This document shows positions 34,510-42,921 of a stretch of DNA of 64,000 nt, piece after piece. The DNA is taken from the NCBI GenBank assembly GCA_017441925.1, contig JAFRUE010000002.1, positions 1 to 64,000 on the forward strand. The letters run 5' to 3'. The DNA comes from Bacillota bacterium. GTDB taxonomy: Bacteria > Bacillota > Clostridia > Lachnospirales > Bianqueaceae. The notes below the pieces were generated by a model. That model was not told the DNA's origin and ran no database searches. It saw nothing but the letters and a program-made list of their open reading frames with translations. Positions within the stretch are counted from its first letter, which is position 1; each line of letters starts with the position of its first letter. The position numbers and the translations under genes were made by a program.

Positions 34510-35568
34510 ATGGATAAACATATACAGGAACTGCTGGACGGAGCTGCTGTCGCGACAGAATGTGCGCATGCAGCCTCGCAGCAGGAACTGCCTGAAGACT
34601 GGTTCGAAGACCATTACATCGCTTACGCCGACAGCCTTGCCGGTGCCTGCAGTCTGCAGGATTATCGGATAAGACTTGTTTCAGGCGATGCGCATATCGA
34701 TCTTCTCAAGGACGGATGCGCCGTGTATGCACTGCCGGAAGATAAGGAGCGCTTCCGTTACAGCGATCTGAAATTTGCGGCGGACCGGATGCTTGTGCGG
34801 GGCATCAACCGTTTTATCCTGCCTGCAGCCTGTGAAAACAGTCAAGCCGCTCTTACTGATTATCTGCAGCGTATGTCCTATCTCTTTGAAGGCGGCAAAA
34901 GTGTCCCTCAGGCGGCTCTTTTGCACTGCGAAGATGTTCTGCAGAGCGGTTATGCAGGCGATCCTCAAGTCACTGCCGGCGCGCTGAACGAGTCTCAGAT
35001 CGGTTATGATATCATCTCTTCCGATCTGTTCGCAGAGCACCGGGTGGACATGATCTACGACCGTCTGATCATCAACGGCAACCGCTATCAGGCACTTATC
35101 GTGCCCGATTCCGCACGTATAACCGCTCCTGTGCTCGGCTTTGTCCTGGCTGCGGAAGAAACGGATTTCCCGGTCATCTTTACCGGGCAGCGTCCTTCCG
35201 GCATCCTCGGAATGGATGTTTCTGATGCCGCGCTGATGCTGCTTGCGGATACCGGCACTCTCACAGAGTGCTCCGGGCTTGCCGCAGAGCTGGTCTCCCG
35301 GGGGATCCGGGATGTTCGTCTGACACCTGTGTGCCCCGATATCGTCAGCTTCCATTACCGCCGCGAAAACCACCTGTACCTTTTCCTGAACGAGTCTGCG
35401 GATCAGACTTACAAGGGACAGATCTATATGCCCGGCTATCAGGAAGCAGCCGTCTATGACGCGGAAGCAAATACCGTCCTGCCTCTCTCTTATCAGCGGG
35501 CGGAGAAAGGCATCCTCGCGGACGTACGGATCAGGCCCCGCGAACTCCTTACAGTCGTTTTCGGCTGA
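34510..35568 (+). CDS. Unrecognised protein, possibly a GH106-like fragment
   Basis: The start is ATG 34510, with GGAGGAGG upstream; a longer frame from 34390 overlaps the lipoprotein gene. The 352-residue cytoplasmic protein has KFAADRMLVRGINRFIL, LTDYLQRMSYLFEGGK and IGYDIISSDLF, patterns that recall the central part of GH106 alpha-L-rhamnosidases and related multidomain glycosidases of 800-1100 residues. The barrel domain with catalytic residues is not present. It may be a remnant, or a domain adapted to another use. The link is from pattern memory and is tentative. Its frame is intact. Confidence 0.55.
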   Translation: MDKHIQELLDGAAVATECAHAASQQELPEDWFEDHYIAYADSLAGACSLQDYRIRLVSGDAHIDLLKDGCAVYALPEDKERFRYSDLKFAADRMLVRGINRFILPAACENSQAALTDYLQRMSYLFEGGKSVPQAALLHCEDVLQSGYAGDPQVTAGALNESQIGYDIISSDLFAEHRVDMIYDRLIINGNRYQALIVPDSARITAPVLGFVLAAEETDFPVIFTGQRPSGILGMDVSDAALMLLADTGTLTECSGLAAELVSRGIRDVRLTPVCPDIVSFHYRRENHLYLFLNESADQTYKGQIYMPGYQEAAVYDAEANTVLPLSYQRAEKGILADVRIRPRELLTVVFG

Positions 35569-35594
35569 CCGATATCGTTCCCCGTTTTGCACAC

Positions 35595-35630
35595 AAAAAA
35601 ACTCCGGCTGATGACCGGAGTTTAATTTTG
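35595..35630. terminator. Bidirectional terminator before smpB
   Basis: ACTCCGG-CTGATGA-CCGGAGT with an A-run on the left and a T-rich stretch on the right, between convergent genes. Confidence 0.88.
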
Positions 35631-35635
35631 TTGTC

Positions 35636-36103
35636 TCAATACAGACCTTTTACCTTGTAATCCCGCTCGGCATCGCGGCGCTGGTCCTTCTTCGCGATCG
35701 ATTCCCGCTTGTCGTAAAGCTTCTTGCCCCGTGCAAGCGCGATCTGGATCTTGGCATAATTGCCCTTGAAATAGACCTTGACCGGAACGATCGTATAGCC
35801 GTCGGCACTCACGCCTGCGACAAGCTTGCGGATCTCGTTCTTATGCAGCAGCAGTCTGCGCGTCCTGACCGGATCGCGGTTAAAGATATTGCCCTTCTCA
35901 TAAGGGCTGATATGCATGTTCAGGATAAAAGCCTGTCCGTTCTTGATCTGGATATAGCTCTCCTTCACACTGCATTTGCCGGTACGCAGAGCTTTGACCT
36001 CTGTCCCGGCAAGCTCGATCCCCGCCTCATAGAGTTCTTCAAAAAAGTACTCGTGCGAGGCTTTCTTATTATGCGCGATCAGGCGGTAGTATTCCTTGTC
36101 CAT
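35636..36103 (-). CDS. smpB: SsrA-binding protein SmpB
   Basis: A 155-residue tmRNA-binding protein needed for trans-translation rescue of stalled ribosomes. It has the typical N-terminus (IAHNKKASHEYF), GTEVKALR, the SYIQIKNGQAFI strand and the basic C-terminal tail KKLYDKRESIAKKDQRRD. It follows secG by 25 nt. In many Firmicutes rnr lies between secG and smpB; here it does not. The tmRNA gene itself was not found in this window. Confidence 0.97.
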   Translation of the reverse strand: MDKEYYRLIAHNKKASHEYFFEELYEAGIELAGTEVKALRTGKCSVKESYIQIKNGQAFILNMHISPYEKGNIFNRDPVRTRRLLLHKNEIRKLVAGVSADGYTIVPVKVYFKGNYAKIQIALARGKKLYDKRESIAKKDQRRDAERDYKVKGLY

Positions 36104-36128
36104 ACCCTCTCAGGTCCTGCGGACAGGA

Positions 36129-36383
36129 TCAAAGCGCCATCCTGCCGACGATGATATACAGTACGAACGCCAGTACAAGAAAGATCGCGCCAAAGATCTT
36201 GGTCCACTTCTCCAGCTGTCCTTCCATCGTACGGGAACGGTTCTTGCCGAAATACGACTCAGCCGCGCCTGTGATCGCTGTGGAAAGGCCGGAGCCCTTG
36301 CCCTGCTGCAGCAGCACGATCAGCGTCAGCGCGATACAATCAAGTAAAAGTAAGATCGAGATAATAATCATTAAAGCCTTCAT
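36129..36383 (-). CDS. secG: Preprotein translocase subunit SecG
   Basis: An 84-residue membrane protein with two transmembrane helices (about 5-25 and 60-80) joined by the conserved loop LLQQGKGSGLSTAI. It is the auxiliary subunit of the SecYEG channel. GAGGAG precedes the ATG, and its own promoter lies at 36428-36456. Confidence 0.95.
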   Translation of the reverse strand: MKALMIIISILLLLDCIALTLIVLLQQGKGSGLSTAITGAAESYFGKNRSRTMEGQLEKWTKIFGAIFLVLAFVLYIIVGRMAL

Positions 36384-36427
36384 CTAATTCACTCCTCATA
36401 AAATACATACAAAAGCGCAACAGATAA

Positions 36428-36456
36428 AGTATATCATCATCCGCGCGGTTTTGCAA
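36428..36456 (-). promoter_or_regulatory. Promoter of secG-smpB
   Basis: On the minus strand TTGCAA (36451-36456) and TATACT (36428-36433) are separated by 17 nt. Confidence 0.7.
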
Positions 36457-36468
36457 TACTTATCTTTA

Positions 36469-37014
36469 TTACTTTTCGTAAACGGACCGCTTCAGAACGC
36501 CGACAAAAGGCAGATTGCGGTAGTCTTCCGCATAATCCAGTCCGTAGCCGACCACGAATTCATCCGGGACAAAGAATCCGGTGTAATCGACGTTGACTTT
36601 CCTCTCGCGTCGGGCCGTTTTCTCGAGCAGTGTGCAGATCCTGACGGATACAGCGCCGCGGTTGATCAGATAATCGTACAGATAAGCCAGCGTATTGCCG
36701 GTATCGACGATATCCTCCACGATCAGGATGTGACGTCCGGTTACATCCGCGTCCAGATCCTTGATGATCTGTACCGCGCCGGAAGAACGGGTTCCTGATC
36801 CGTAGCTGGATACCCGCATGAAGTCCAGCTGCAGCGGCAGATCGATCCAGCGTACAAGATCGGAGAAGAAAAGCACGGCGCCCTTAAGCGTTGCTACGAC
36901 GGTGAGCGGCTTGCCCTCATAATCCTTTGTGATCTGTTCAGCAAGTTCTCTGGTGCGTTTCTGCAGTGCTTCCTGATCGATCAGAATCTTCTCAATGTCC
37001 TTTTCCAGTCTCAT
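36469..37014 (-). CDS. hpt: Hypoxanthine phosphoribosyltransferase
   Basis: A 181-residue type I phosphoribosyltransferase. It has the flexible loop region ([14 protein letters not shown]), the PRPP-binding loop [13 protein letters not shown] and the [20 protein letters not shown] end typical of bacterial Hpt. It converts hypoxanthine (and guanine) to the nucleotide, purine salvage that complements the nucleoside hydrolase in this window. It lies 15 nt after the DegV gene and probably shares its transcript. Confidence 0.96.
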   Translation of the reverse strand: MRLEKDIEKILIDQEALQKRTRELAEQITKDYEGKPLTVVATLKGAVLFFSDLVRWIDLPLQLDFMRVSSYGSGTRSSGAVQIIKDLDADVTGRHILIVEDIVDTGNTLAYLYDYLINRGAVSVRICTLLEKTARRERKVNVDYTGFFVPDEFVVGYGLDYAEDYRNLPFVGVLKRSVYEK

Positions 37015-37029
37015 AAGTGAACCTCCCTG

Positions 37030-37935
37030 TTATTCTCCCTTCAGTACTATAAGCTCCGGATCCTCCGGCCAGGCATTTACGAAATACATTGAAATCGTTC
37101 CCGGACCGGTATGGCAGGAAATAACGCTTCCGATCACCGACTCGATATACTGCTGTACGCCGAGCTGCTCTGTGAGCATCTGCTCAAGCTCCGTTACAAA
37201 TTCATAGCAGTCACTGTGATTGATGCCGATGATCTGATGGGAAATATCCGAATTCAGAGATTTCTGACGGACCATTTCCACGATCCTCTGCATGGCGCGC
37301 TTATGGCCTCTCTCTTTATATCTCGGGATCAGCTTGCCGTCTTCCATATCCATGACGGGCTTGATATTGAGCGTATCGCCGACAAAAGCCGAAAATCCGC
37401 TGATCCTGCCGCCGCGGCGCAGATAGAGCAGTTTATCGACACTGAAAACATGCTCCTGATGCTGTGCGTAGAATTCGATTCCTTCGACGACCTTCTCCTT
37501 GGGCAGCCCCTTGCGGACAAGCTCCGCCGCACGCATGACGACCATTCCGAATCCGAAAGAAGCACAGAGCGTATCGATGACGGTGATATCCGCGTCCGGA
37601 TATTCCTCCTTCACAAGCTCCGCTCCAACACGTCCTGACTGGACCGTCCCGGACAGACCGCTGGAGAAACCTACATAGATGACGGATTCTCCTCTTTTGA
37701 CGCATTCCTCGAACACTTCTCTGAATCTGTCCGGAATGACCTGGGTCGTCTTATAGACCTTGCCTTCACGGACTGCGTCGCATACTTCCTTGGATGTAAT
37801 CTCCACTTCATCATCCAGCAGTCTGCCGTCATCCGTTACAACGGTCAGCGGGATGATAATGACCTCCGGATATCTGTCCTTTACGCTCTGCGGCATATCT
37901 GTCGCGGAGTCTGTCACGATCCGAATGTTTGCCAT
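37030..37935 (-). CDS. DegV family (FakB-like) fatty-acid-binding protein
   Basis: A 301-residue DegV protein with the N-terminal VTDSATDMP, the substrate-facing TTQVIPDRF and GFSSGLSGTVQ, and YLRRGGRISGF in the second half. Family members bind a fatty acid and present it to the kinase FakA for phosphorylation. No fakA is seen here. It lies between DUF951 and hpt in a leftward series with short gaps. Confidence 0.93.
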   Translation of the reverse strand: MANIRIVTDSATDMPQSVKDRYPEVIIIPLTVVTDDGRLLDDEVEITSKEVCDAVREGKVYKTTQVIPDRFREVFEECVKRGESVIYVGFSSGLSGTVQSGRVGAELVKEEYPDADITVIDTLCASFGFGMVVMRAAELVRKGLPKEKVVEGIEFYAQHQEHVFSVDKLLYLRRGGRISGFSAFVGDTLNIKPVMDMEDGKLIPRYKERGHKRAMQRIVEMVRQKSLNSDISHQIIGINHSDCYEFVTELEQMLTEQLGVQQYIESVIGSVISCHTGPGTISMYFVNAWPEDPELIVLKGE

Positions 37936-37958
37936 ATCATGTTACCTCTTTGTATATA

Positions 37959-38162
37959 TTAATGATTGGGATTGATCTCCTGTCCGTCCCGCACGATCCG
38001 CCTGACCCGCTTCTCAGCCTTCTCTCTCGGGAGGATCACTTCGTGCCCGCAGCCCTCGCAGCGTAGGCGGAACTCGATCCCGACCCGCAGCACCAGCCAG
38101 GTGTAAGATCCGCAGGGATGCGGCTTCTTGAGCCGCAGTACGTCTTGCTCGCGAACATCCAT
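37959..38162 (-). CDS. DUF951 small zinc-ribbon-like protein
   Basis: A 67-residue protein with the DUF951 pattern: LKKPHPCGSYTW, then RCEGCGHEVILPR and KRVRRIV. The three Cys and one His could hold zinc, and the fold suggests an RNA-binding beta-barrel; no function is established. It lies 6 nt downstream of the VanY-like gene, so they are co-transcribed. Confidence 0.92.
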   Translation of the reverse strand: MDVREQDVLRLKKPHPCGSYTWLVLRVGIEFRLRCEGCGHEVILPREKAEKRVRRIVRDGQEINPNH

Positions 38163-38168
38163 CCGATA

Positions 38169-39062
38169 TTACCCTTCCGGAGTGATGACGATCGTATTGC
38201 CGCGGTTGTCTCCGCAGGCGAAAACGATCGGTCCCGCCGCCGGGTCGATCGCTTCCATGATACGGATCCGGTACATCTGTCCGTCCGCCTCGACGACATA
38301 AGACCGGCCGGCATCCAGATACTGCAGATACCCCGCTACATCCGTCTCAAGCGTCCGCATCGCGACCGCGTGCACCGGCGTCACATAACGCATCGTAATG
38401 CCGGAATCCGTCCACTGTACAGCAAACCCATAAGCCTCGGCATTCCTCTTAAGCCATTCTCCCGGCTGCGAAGATGCCAGATCCGTACCGTCCGTCATGG
38501 CCGCTTCCAGGATCATGCCTGTCTGCCGCGGATCCGCACCCGGCTGACCGTAATCATACAGCGCGAACCGCGACGCCTTGTCCTCCGGATATCCCTCTCC
38601 GACATATTCCTGCTTGCGTGTCTCCACGTCCGCAGTCTGCTCTTCATAAGAACGGTATCCGCTGACCAGTTCAAATCCTGCCGTATCCACACCGTCGAAC
38701 TGCATGCCGCGCAGTATGGAGAGCCATGCCTCAGCGGCTTCCCTGGCCGCGAATACGCCGGATCCCGCTTCCGTCAGATTCTCCGGGACAAATCCCGGCG
38801 ACAGCAGATGATCCTCGTCCACAAGCCACAGATACCCTCCTGCCGGGCTCTCGGAAAGATTATCATATCCGGTTGTAATCACAGTCTCCGCAGAATCCTC
38901 CGCGGCCGAATCCGTCACAACGTCCACAGCCGTACCCGCTACGCCGACAGTCTGGCATCCGCAGACTGATACGGCGATCATGATCAGTACCGCAAGCAGG
39001 GCTGTGAACCTGCCGTACGGTCTGTTTATCCGTTTATCTGTAAAAAACCGTAAAGGTTTCAT
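38169..39062 (-). CDS. VanY-fold (peptidase M15) lipoprotein lacking zinc ligands
   Basis: A 297-residue lipoprotein: membrane helix 18-35 and lipobox-like VCGC (C36). The rest follows the D-Ala-D-Ala carboxypeptidase (VanY) fold, with SGYRSYEEQ (134-142), EGYPEDKASRFALYDYGQPGA and GEWLKRNAEAYGFA. The metal site is altered. SEHQTGLAVD becomes DPRQTGMILE (R179 and E186 in place of His and Asp), and the WHxRYV motif becomes ITMRYV (T223 in place of His). It therefore looks like a non-catalytic wall-binding protein. It heads the operon with DUF951, DegV and hpt. Confidence 0.82.
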   Translation of the reverse strand: MKPLRFFTDKRINRPYGRFTALLAVLIMIAVSVCGCQTVGVAGTAVDVVTDSAAEDSAETVITTGYDNLSESPAGGYLWLVDEDHLLSPGFVPENLTEAGSGVFAAREAAEAWLSILRGMQFDGVDTAGFELVSGYRSYEEQTADVETRKQEYVGEGYPEDKASRFALYDYGQPGADPRQTGMILEAAMTDGTDLASSQPGEWLKRNAEAYGFAVQWTDSGITMRYVTPVHAVAMRTLETDVAGYLQYLDAGRSYVVEADGQMYRIRIMEAIDPAAGPIVFACGDNRGNTIVITPEG

Positions 39063-39157
39063 TATAACAAGTCCTTTTCCGTCTGGAAATCTGCATATCC
39101 GCGGGCATCCCCTGCGGTTCCCGCCGCAGCCCGGATTGCCCGAATATATACATAATA

Positions 39158-39186
39158 ATTATATCATTTTCCGCCTGTTTTTACAA
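39158..39186 (-). promoter_or_regulatory. Promoter of the vanY-like/DUF951/degV/hpt operon
   Basis: On the minus strand TTGTAA (39181-39186) and TATAAT (39158-39163) are separated by 17 nt, leaving a leader of roughly 90 nt. Confidence 0.7.
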
Positions 39187-39243
39187 CCATAAATTGAGGC
39201 AAAATTATGTCCGCGGTACGGGATGATCCTGCCGGAAACATAG

Positions 39244-39287
39244 AAAAAGGACCGGCTTCCGGAGGCCTCCGGACATACCGGTCCTTG
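39244..39287 (-). terminator. Terminator of the SDR-aldolase operon
   Basis: On the minus strand AAGGACCGG and CCGGTCCTT pair around an inner TCCGGAGGCCTCCGGA hairpin and are followed by TTTTT. Confidence 0.85.
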
Positions 39288-39306
39288 CTTTGTGCTTACC
39301 CTGCGG

Positions 39307-40158
39307 TCAGGCTTTGCCGGCGCAGCCAAGAACTTCCATCCGCCCCAGCACGTACTGTTTTACGTTCGCAAGCCCCGCTGCGCCGTATTTCTTGGGATCA
39401 TAGACCTCCGGATCCTTCGCGATATAGGCTTTGACGCCTTCCGTGAAAGCGATCCGCAGATCCGTCGCATAGTTTACCTTGCACATACCTCTTCGAATGC
39501 ATTCCCTGACCTTGTCGTCCGGAACGCCGGAGGTGCCGTGCAGGACAAACGGTACCGAAACAAGCTTCTTCACCGCGTCGATCCGGTCGATGTCCAGCAC
39601 CGGCGTCACTTTGTATACACCGTGCGCTGTACCGATCGCGATCGCAAGCGAATCCACACCGGTCCGCTCCACGAATTCGCAGGCCTGCTCCGGATCCGTA
39701 TACGGGCTGTCGTCCCCGTTTACAAGATCATCTTCCTTGCCTCCGACCTTGCCGAGCTCTGCTTCGACCGGGATCTCGGCTGCATGACAGGCATCCGCGA
39801 CACTTTTTGTCAGCCGGATATTCTCTTCAAACGGCTGTTTGGAACCGTCGATCATAATGGAACTGTATCCTGCGCGGAAGCAGTTCATCGCGGTGGCAAA
39901 ACTGTCCCCGTGATCCAGGTGCATCACAATAGGAACACTTGCCCGATCCGCGGCTGCCTTGACCATCGCGGCGAACATCCACGGCTTCGCGTATTTCAGC
40001 GTGCCGGGCGTCGTCTGCAGAATTACGGGGGCTTTGGCCTCCTCTGCAGCCGCGATGACTGCCTGTACAAATTCCATATTCTCGACGTTGAAAGCTCCTA
40101 CGGCATACTGTCTTGCCTGGGCATCCAGCAGAAGCTCCCGGGAAGTCACATACGGCAT
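39307..40158 (-). CDS. Class II ketose-bisphosphate aldolase (FBA/GatY type)
   Basis: A 283-residue zinc aldolase with the metal and catalytic motif HLDHGDS (D82, H83), GTAHGVYK and LHGTSGVPD. Length and loops match the GatY/KbaY/FbaA class II family acting on fructose or tagatose bisphosphate and on related ketose phosphates. It is the last gene after an SDR dehydrogenase, 28 nt away. This suggests a role in a sugar or sugar-acid pathway rather than central glycolysis, but the substrate is not certain. Confidence 0.9.
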   Translation of the reverse strand: MPYVTSRELLLDAQARQYAVGAFNVENMEFVQAVIAAAEEAKAPVILQTTPGTLKYAKPWMFAAMVKAAADRASVPIVMHLDHGDSFATAMNCFRAGYSSIMIDGSKQPFEENIRLTKSVADACHAAEIPVEAELGKVGGKEDDLVNGDDSPYTDPEQACEFVERTGVDSLAIAIGTAHGVYKVTPVLDIDRIDAVKKLVSVPFVLHGTSGVPDDKVRECIRRGMCKVNYATDLRIAFTEGVKAYIAKDPEVYDPKKYGAAGLANVKQYVLGRMEVLGCAGKA

Positions 40159-40186
40159 ATCAGATCATCCCTTCAGACAGAATAGA

Positions 40187-40960
40187 TTACATGCAGGTGT
40201 AACCGCCGTCGACAGGAAGTGCGATACCGGTTACATAGGTGGATTCGGGAGCCGCCAGGAACAGCGCTGCGCTGTCAAGCTCTCCTTCATGGCCATAGCG
40301 CTCTTCCGGAATGAATGCCTTAGCGTTCGCCTGGAAGAATTCGGTGTCCAGAGTTGCCTGGGTCAGCGGGGTATAGAAATAACCCGGGCAGATGCTGTTT
40401 ACGGTGATGCCGTACTTGCCCCACTCTGCTGCCAGAGCACGGGTCAGGTTGACAACGCCGCCCTTTGCGGCATGATACGGAGCGGATCCGGCGATCTTGT
40501 TGCCGACCAGTCCGTACATGGAAGCGATATTGATGATGCGGCCGTATTTTGCCGGGATCATCGCGTTCTTGGCGACCGCGCGGGACATACGGAAGGTTCC
40601 GAACAGGTCGATATTCATCTCATTGTCAAACTGCTCATCGGTGATGTCCTCAGCCGGAGCAACAGCGCCGGTACCAGCATTGTTGACCAGAATATCGATG
40701 CGGCCGAAACGCTCCATAACGGCCTTTACGCAATTATCCACGTCCTCGGTGCTGGTGATGTCGCAGCGGATGCCGACAGCCTCTACACCATATTCTTTTT
40801 TCAGGTTCTCAGCGACCTCGTCGATCAGATTCTGACGGCGCGCTACAGCTACGATATTCGCTCCCTGATTGGCCAGAGCCTTAGCCATCTGTACGCCAAG
40901 TCCTGTAGAGCATCCTGTAACGATCGCTACCTGTCCCTTAAGATTAAAGTACTGTTTCAT
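40187..40960 (-). CDS. SDR-family oxidoreductase (gluconate 5-dehydrogenase/KduD-like)
   Basis: The start is ATG 40960 because AGGAG lies 8 nt before it; the in-frame ATG at 40981 contains that site. The 257-residue classical short-chain dehydrogenase has the dinucleotide motif TGCSTGLG (15-22), NNAG (93-96), S147 and the YxxxK pair Y162/K166. The C-terminal LFLAAPESTYVTGIALPVDGGY is typical of gluconate 5-dehydrogenase and 2-keto-3-deoxygluconate oxidoreductase (KduD) relatives. It lies between an enolase-superfamily dehydratase and a class II aldolase, so a keto-deoxy sugar acid is a likely substrate. Confidence 0.88.
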   Translation of the reverse strand: MKQYFNLKGQVAIVTGCSTGLGVQMAKALANQGANIVAVARRQNLIDEVAENLKKEYGVEAVGIRCDITSTEDVDNCVKAVMERFGRIDILVNNAGTGAVAPAEDITDEQFDNEMNIDLFGTFRMSRAVAKNAMIPAKYGRIINIASMYGLVGNKIAGSAPYHAAKGGVVNLTRALAAEWGKYGITVNSICPGYFYTPLTQATLDTEFFQANAKAFIPEERYGHEGELDSAALFLAAPESTYVTGIALPVDGGYTCM

Positions 40961-41001
40961 TAAACTATTCTCCTGTTGCATTAAGTTTTAAGAGCATTTT
41001 C

Positions 41002-41030
41002 AGTATACACTGATACCTGTATTAAGTCAA
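41002..41030 (-). promoter_or_regulatory. Promoter of the SDR-aldolase operon
   Basis: On the minus strand TTGACT (41025-41030) and TATACT (41002-41007) are separated by 17 nt. The spacer contains the short palindrome ATACAGGTAT, which may be a regulator half-site. Confidence 0.7.
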
Positions 41031-41055
41031 GATGTTTGACAGAAAAATATCAAAC

Positions 41056-42321
41056 TTACTTGACTTCGTTCTCGCGGATATAATCCCAGTTCAGATCATA
41101 TCCCAGGCCCGGCTTCTGCGGGACGGCTACATATCCGTCCTTATCCATCGGATCCATCGGCGCGTTCAGCCATGGCGGCGTATTGTTGTATTCAAGGAAC
41201 GGATGCAGCATACCGCGCTCATAGTAACGTCCGGGGACCATCATCGCAGCCATTACGTGCAGAGCGCCCGCACCGCGCCCGTGGATCTCCAGCGGGATCC
41301 CAAAGGACTCGCAGGTATGGACAGTCTTCATAAGAGGCGTGATACCGCCGACGTCGCCGCAGCCGCTGCGGGAAATATCGCAGATCCCGTTCACGATCCA
41401 CTCAGCTCTCGTCCAGTATTTGCCCTTCATGACCTCCGGTCCGATGATCGGGATCTCCAGCCGCTCGTGCAGCCATTTATAGGATTCGATATTGTACTCC
41501 TCCATCGGCTCCTCGTACCACAGATAATTCAGGTCCTGCAGCGCTTTACCGAGCTTGAGCGCGTCATAACGGTCATAATAATGGAAACAGTCCACCATCA
41601 GCTCGATATCCGGGCCGACCGCCTCGCGGACCGCTTTGCATGCCTCGATATCTTTATTGACGTCCGGATGCCCGTAAACATGGTCTCCCGACCAGTCATC
41701 ATCCGCCCACGTGTGCAGTTTCACGGCACGATAGCCCTCGTCAACGCACTGTTTCGCGAACCTTGCGTATTCCTCCGGTGTGCTGAGTCCCCCGGCAAAA
41801 CTGTCCCCGACCATCGTACTCGCGTACGCGCTGACTTTCTTACGGTGTCCGCCGAGCAGCTTATAGACCGGAAGTCCGCAGTATCGGCCGAAAAGATCCC
41901 ACAGTGCCTGGTCCACGTGATTCATCACGCCGTCCGACAGGCCCGCGTTATTGTTGCTGCGCTGCATCTTGTACAGCATATGGAAGATCTTCTCCCGCTC
42001 AAAAGGATCCTGTCCCACAATGACCGGTTTGACCTTCTTCAGATAAACGTCGTCCGCGGCGTTCTGCGTGCTCTGGACGGCTTCGTTGCTGAGATCCTTA
42101 AGCGATGCCGCGGCATTGCCTCCGGGGACCTCGATGCCTTCCCTGATCGTATAGAACGCATCCGAACTCAGACTGTAGCCCGTAACGCCTTCGTCCGTTT
42201 CGATCGCGTACAGCGTCACGTTTGCCGGTCTCGGCGGACACGGATGCTGATGTCCGATATGGTCCGGTTTTGTGCAGACGGTACTCCTGAACCTTGTGAT
42301 CTTGAGATCTGTGATCTTCAA
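41056..42321 (-). CDS. Mandelate racemase/enolase-superfamily sugar-acid dehydratase
   Basis: The best start is TTG at 42321 (protein begins MKITDLKITRF), about 9 nt after AAGGGGG. The TTG at 42330 is too close to that site. The 421-residue product has the capping domain, KxH base motif in AVKLHTW, metal ligands in MVDCFHYY, WYEEP and IIGPE, and a late His in LEIHGRGAG. This fits acid-sugar dehydratases; the exact sugar acid cannot be set. It has its own promoter and lies just upstream of the SDR-aldolase operon, with which it likely forms a pathway. Confidence 0.85.
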   Translation of the reverse strand: MKITDLKITRFRSTVCTKPDHIGHQHPCPPRPANVTLYAIETDEGVTGYSLSSDAFYTIREGIEVPGGNAAASLKDLSNEAVQSTQNAADDVYLKKVKPVIVGQDPFEREKIFHMLYKMQRSNNNAGLSDGVMNHVDQALWDLFGRYCGLPVYKLLGGHRKKVSAYASTMVGDSFAGGLSTPEEYARFAKQCVDEGYRAVKLHTWADDDWSGDHVYGHPDVNKDIEACKAVREAVGPDIELMVDCFHYYDRYDALKLGKALQDLNYLWYEEPMEEYNIESYKWLHERLEIPIIGPEVMKGKYWTRAEWIVNGICDISRSGCGDVGGITPLMKTVHTCESFGIPLEIHGRGAGALHVMAAMMVPGRYYERGMLHPFLEYNNTPPWLNAPMDPMDKDGYVAVPQKPGLGYDLNWDYIRENEVK

Positions 42322-42362
42322 ACTGACCAACCCCCTTATCTGTATTTGTTTTTCTGCGTAAA

Positions 42363-42406
42363 AACGTTCTCATTTGATTTCAGTATAGCTTTGGCGGAAC
42401 GTTCTG
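42363..42406. promoter_or_regulatory. Direct repeat flanking the dehydratase promoter
   Basis: AACGTTCT occurs at 42363-42370 and 42399-42406, a 36-bp offset that brackets the -10 and overlaps the -35. It is a candidate operator pair for an unlinked regulator. Confidence 0.45.
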
Positions 42407-42410
42407 TCAA
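42382..42410 (-). promoter_or_regulatory. Promoter of the enolase-superfamily dehydratase
   Basis: On the minus strand TTGACA (42405-42410) and TATACT (42382-42387) are separated by 17 nt. Confidence 0.8.
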
Positions 42411-42460
42411 GCTCCGCATGTGCCGCGTCGGATAAATTCAGCCGCTTTTCAAAAAAGTTC

Positions 42461-42488
42461 TTGCGTTTTCAATTCAAGAATGTATAAT
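42461..42488 (+). promoter_or_regulatory. Promoter of the FliB-like gene pair
   Basis: TTGCGT (42461-42466) and TATAAT (42483-42488) are separated by 16 nt, 40 nt before the TTG start. Confidence 0.6.
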
Positions 42489-42528
42489 TATAATGTTTAG
42501 ATCCGAACGGGAAAGGAGGGACACGCCG

Positions 42529-42921
42529 TTGAACAGAGTCGAAAGAGATTTTGTCATTCCGGCATATTACAGGTATTTTTCCTGTAAAGCAGACGCCTGC
42601 CGGAATACCTGCTGTAATCTCAGTAAAACAGTTTCACTGGAAGAATATCGGAATCTGGTCGGTCTGTCCTGTCCGGAGGATATCCGCAGGGATCTGGACG
42701 CGTCTTTCTCCCTCCGCAAGGATGCTGATTCCTATAAATATGCAGACATGCATCAGAATTACTTTGGAAACTGCTATATGCTGGATTCCGATGGTCTCTG
42801 CCGTCTTCAGTCTGCCTGCGGCGAAGAAGTCCTGCCCTCTCTCTGTCGTTATTTCCCGCGTACTGTCAAATTCGGTCCGCTTCCGTTCTGCTGCTGCGGC
42901 AACGGCTGTGCGCGGAAATGA
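42529..42921 (+). CDS. FliB-like protein, N-terminal part of a split gene
   Basis: The start is TTG 42529, with AAAGGAGG upstream; a frame from ATG 42493 precedes that site. The 130-residue product begins MNRVERDFVIPAYYRYFSCK and has a Cys pattern (C..C..TCC, then GLCRLQSACGEEVLPSLCRYFPR and CCCGNGC) like flagellin lysine-N-methylase FliB and its many homologues in non-motile gut Firmicutes, which may bind an iron-sulfur cluster. FliB proteins are usually near 400 residues, so this is only the front part. The next frame carries the rest. Confidence 0.7.
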   Translation: MNRVERDFVIPAYYRYFSCKADACRNTCCNLSKTVSLEEYRNLVGLSCPEDIRRDLDASFSLRKDADSYKYADMHQNYFGNCYMLDSDGLCRLQSACGEEVLPSLCRYFPRTVKFGPLPFCCCGNGCARK

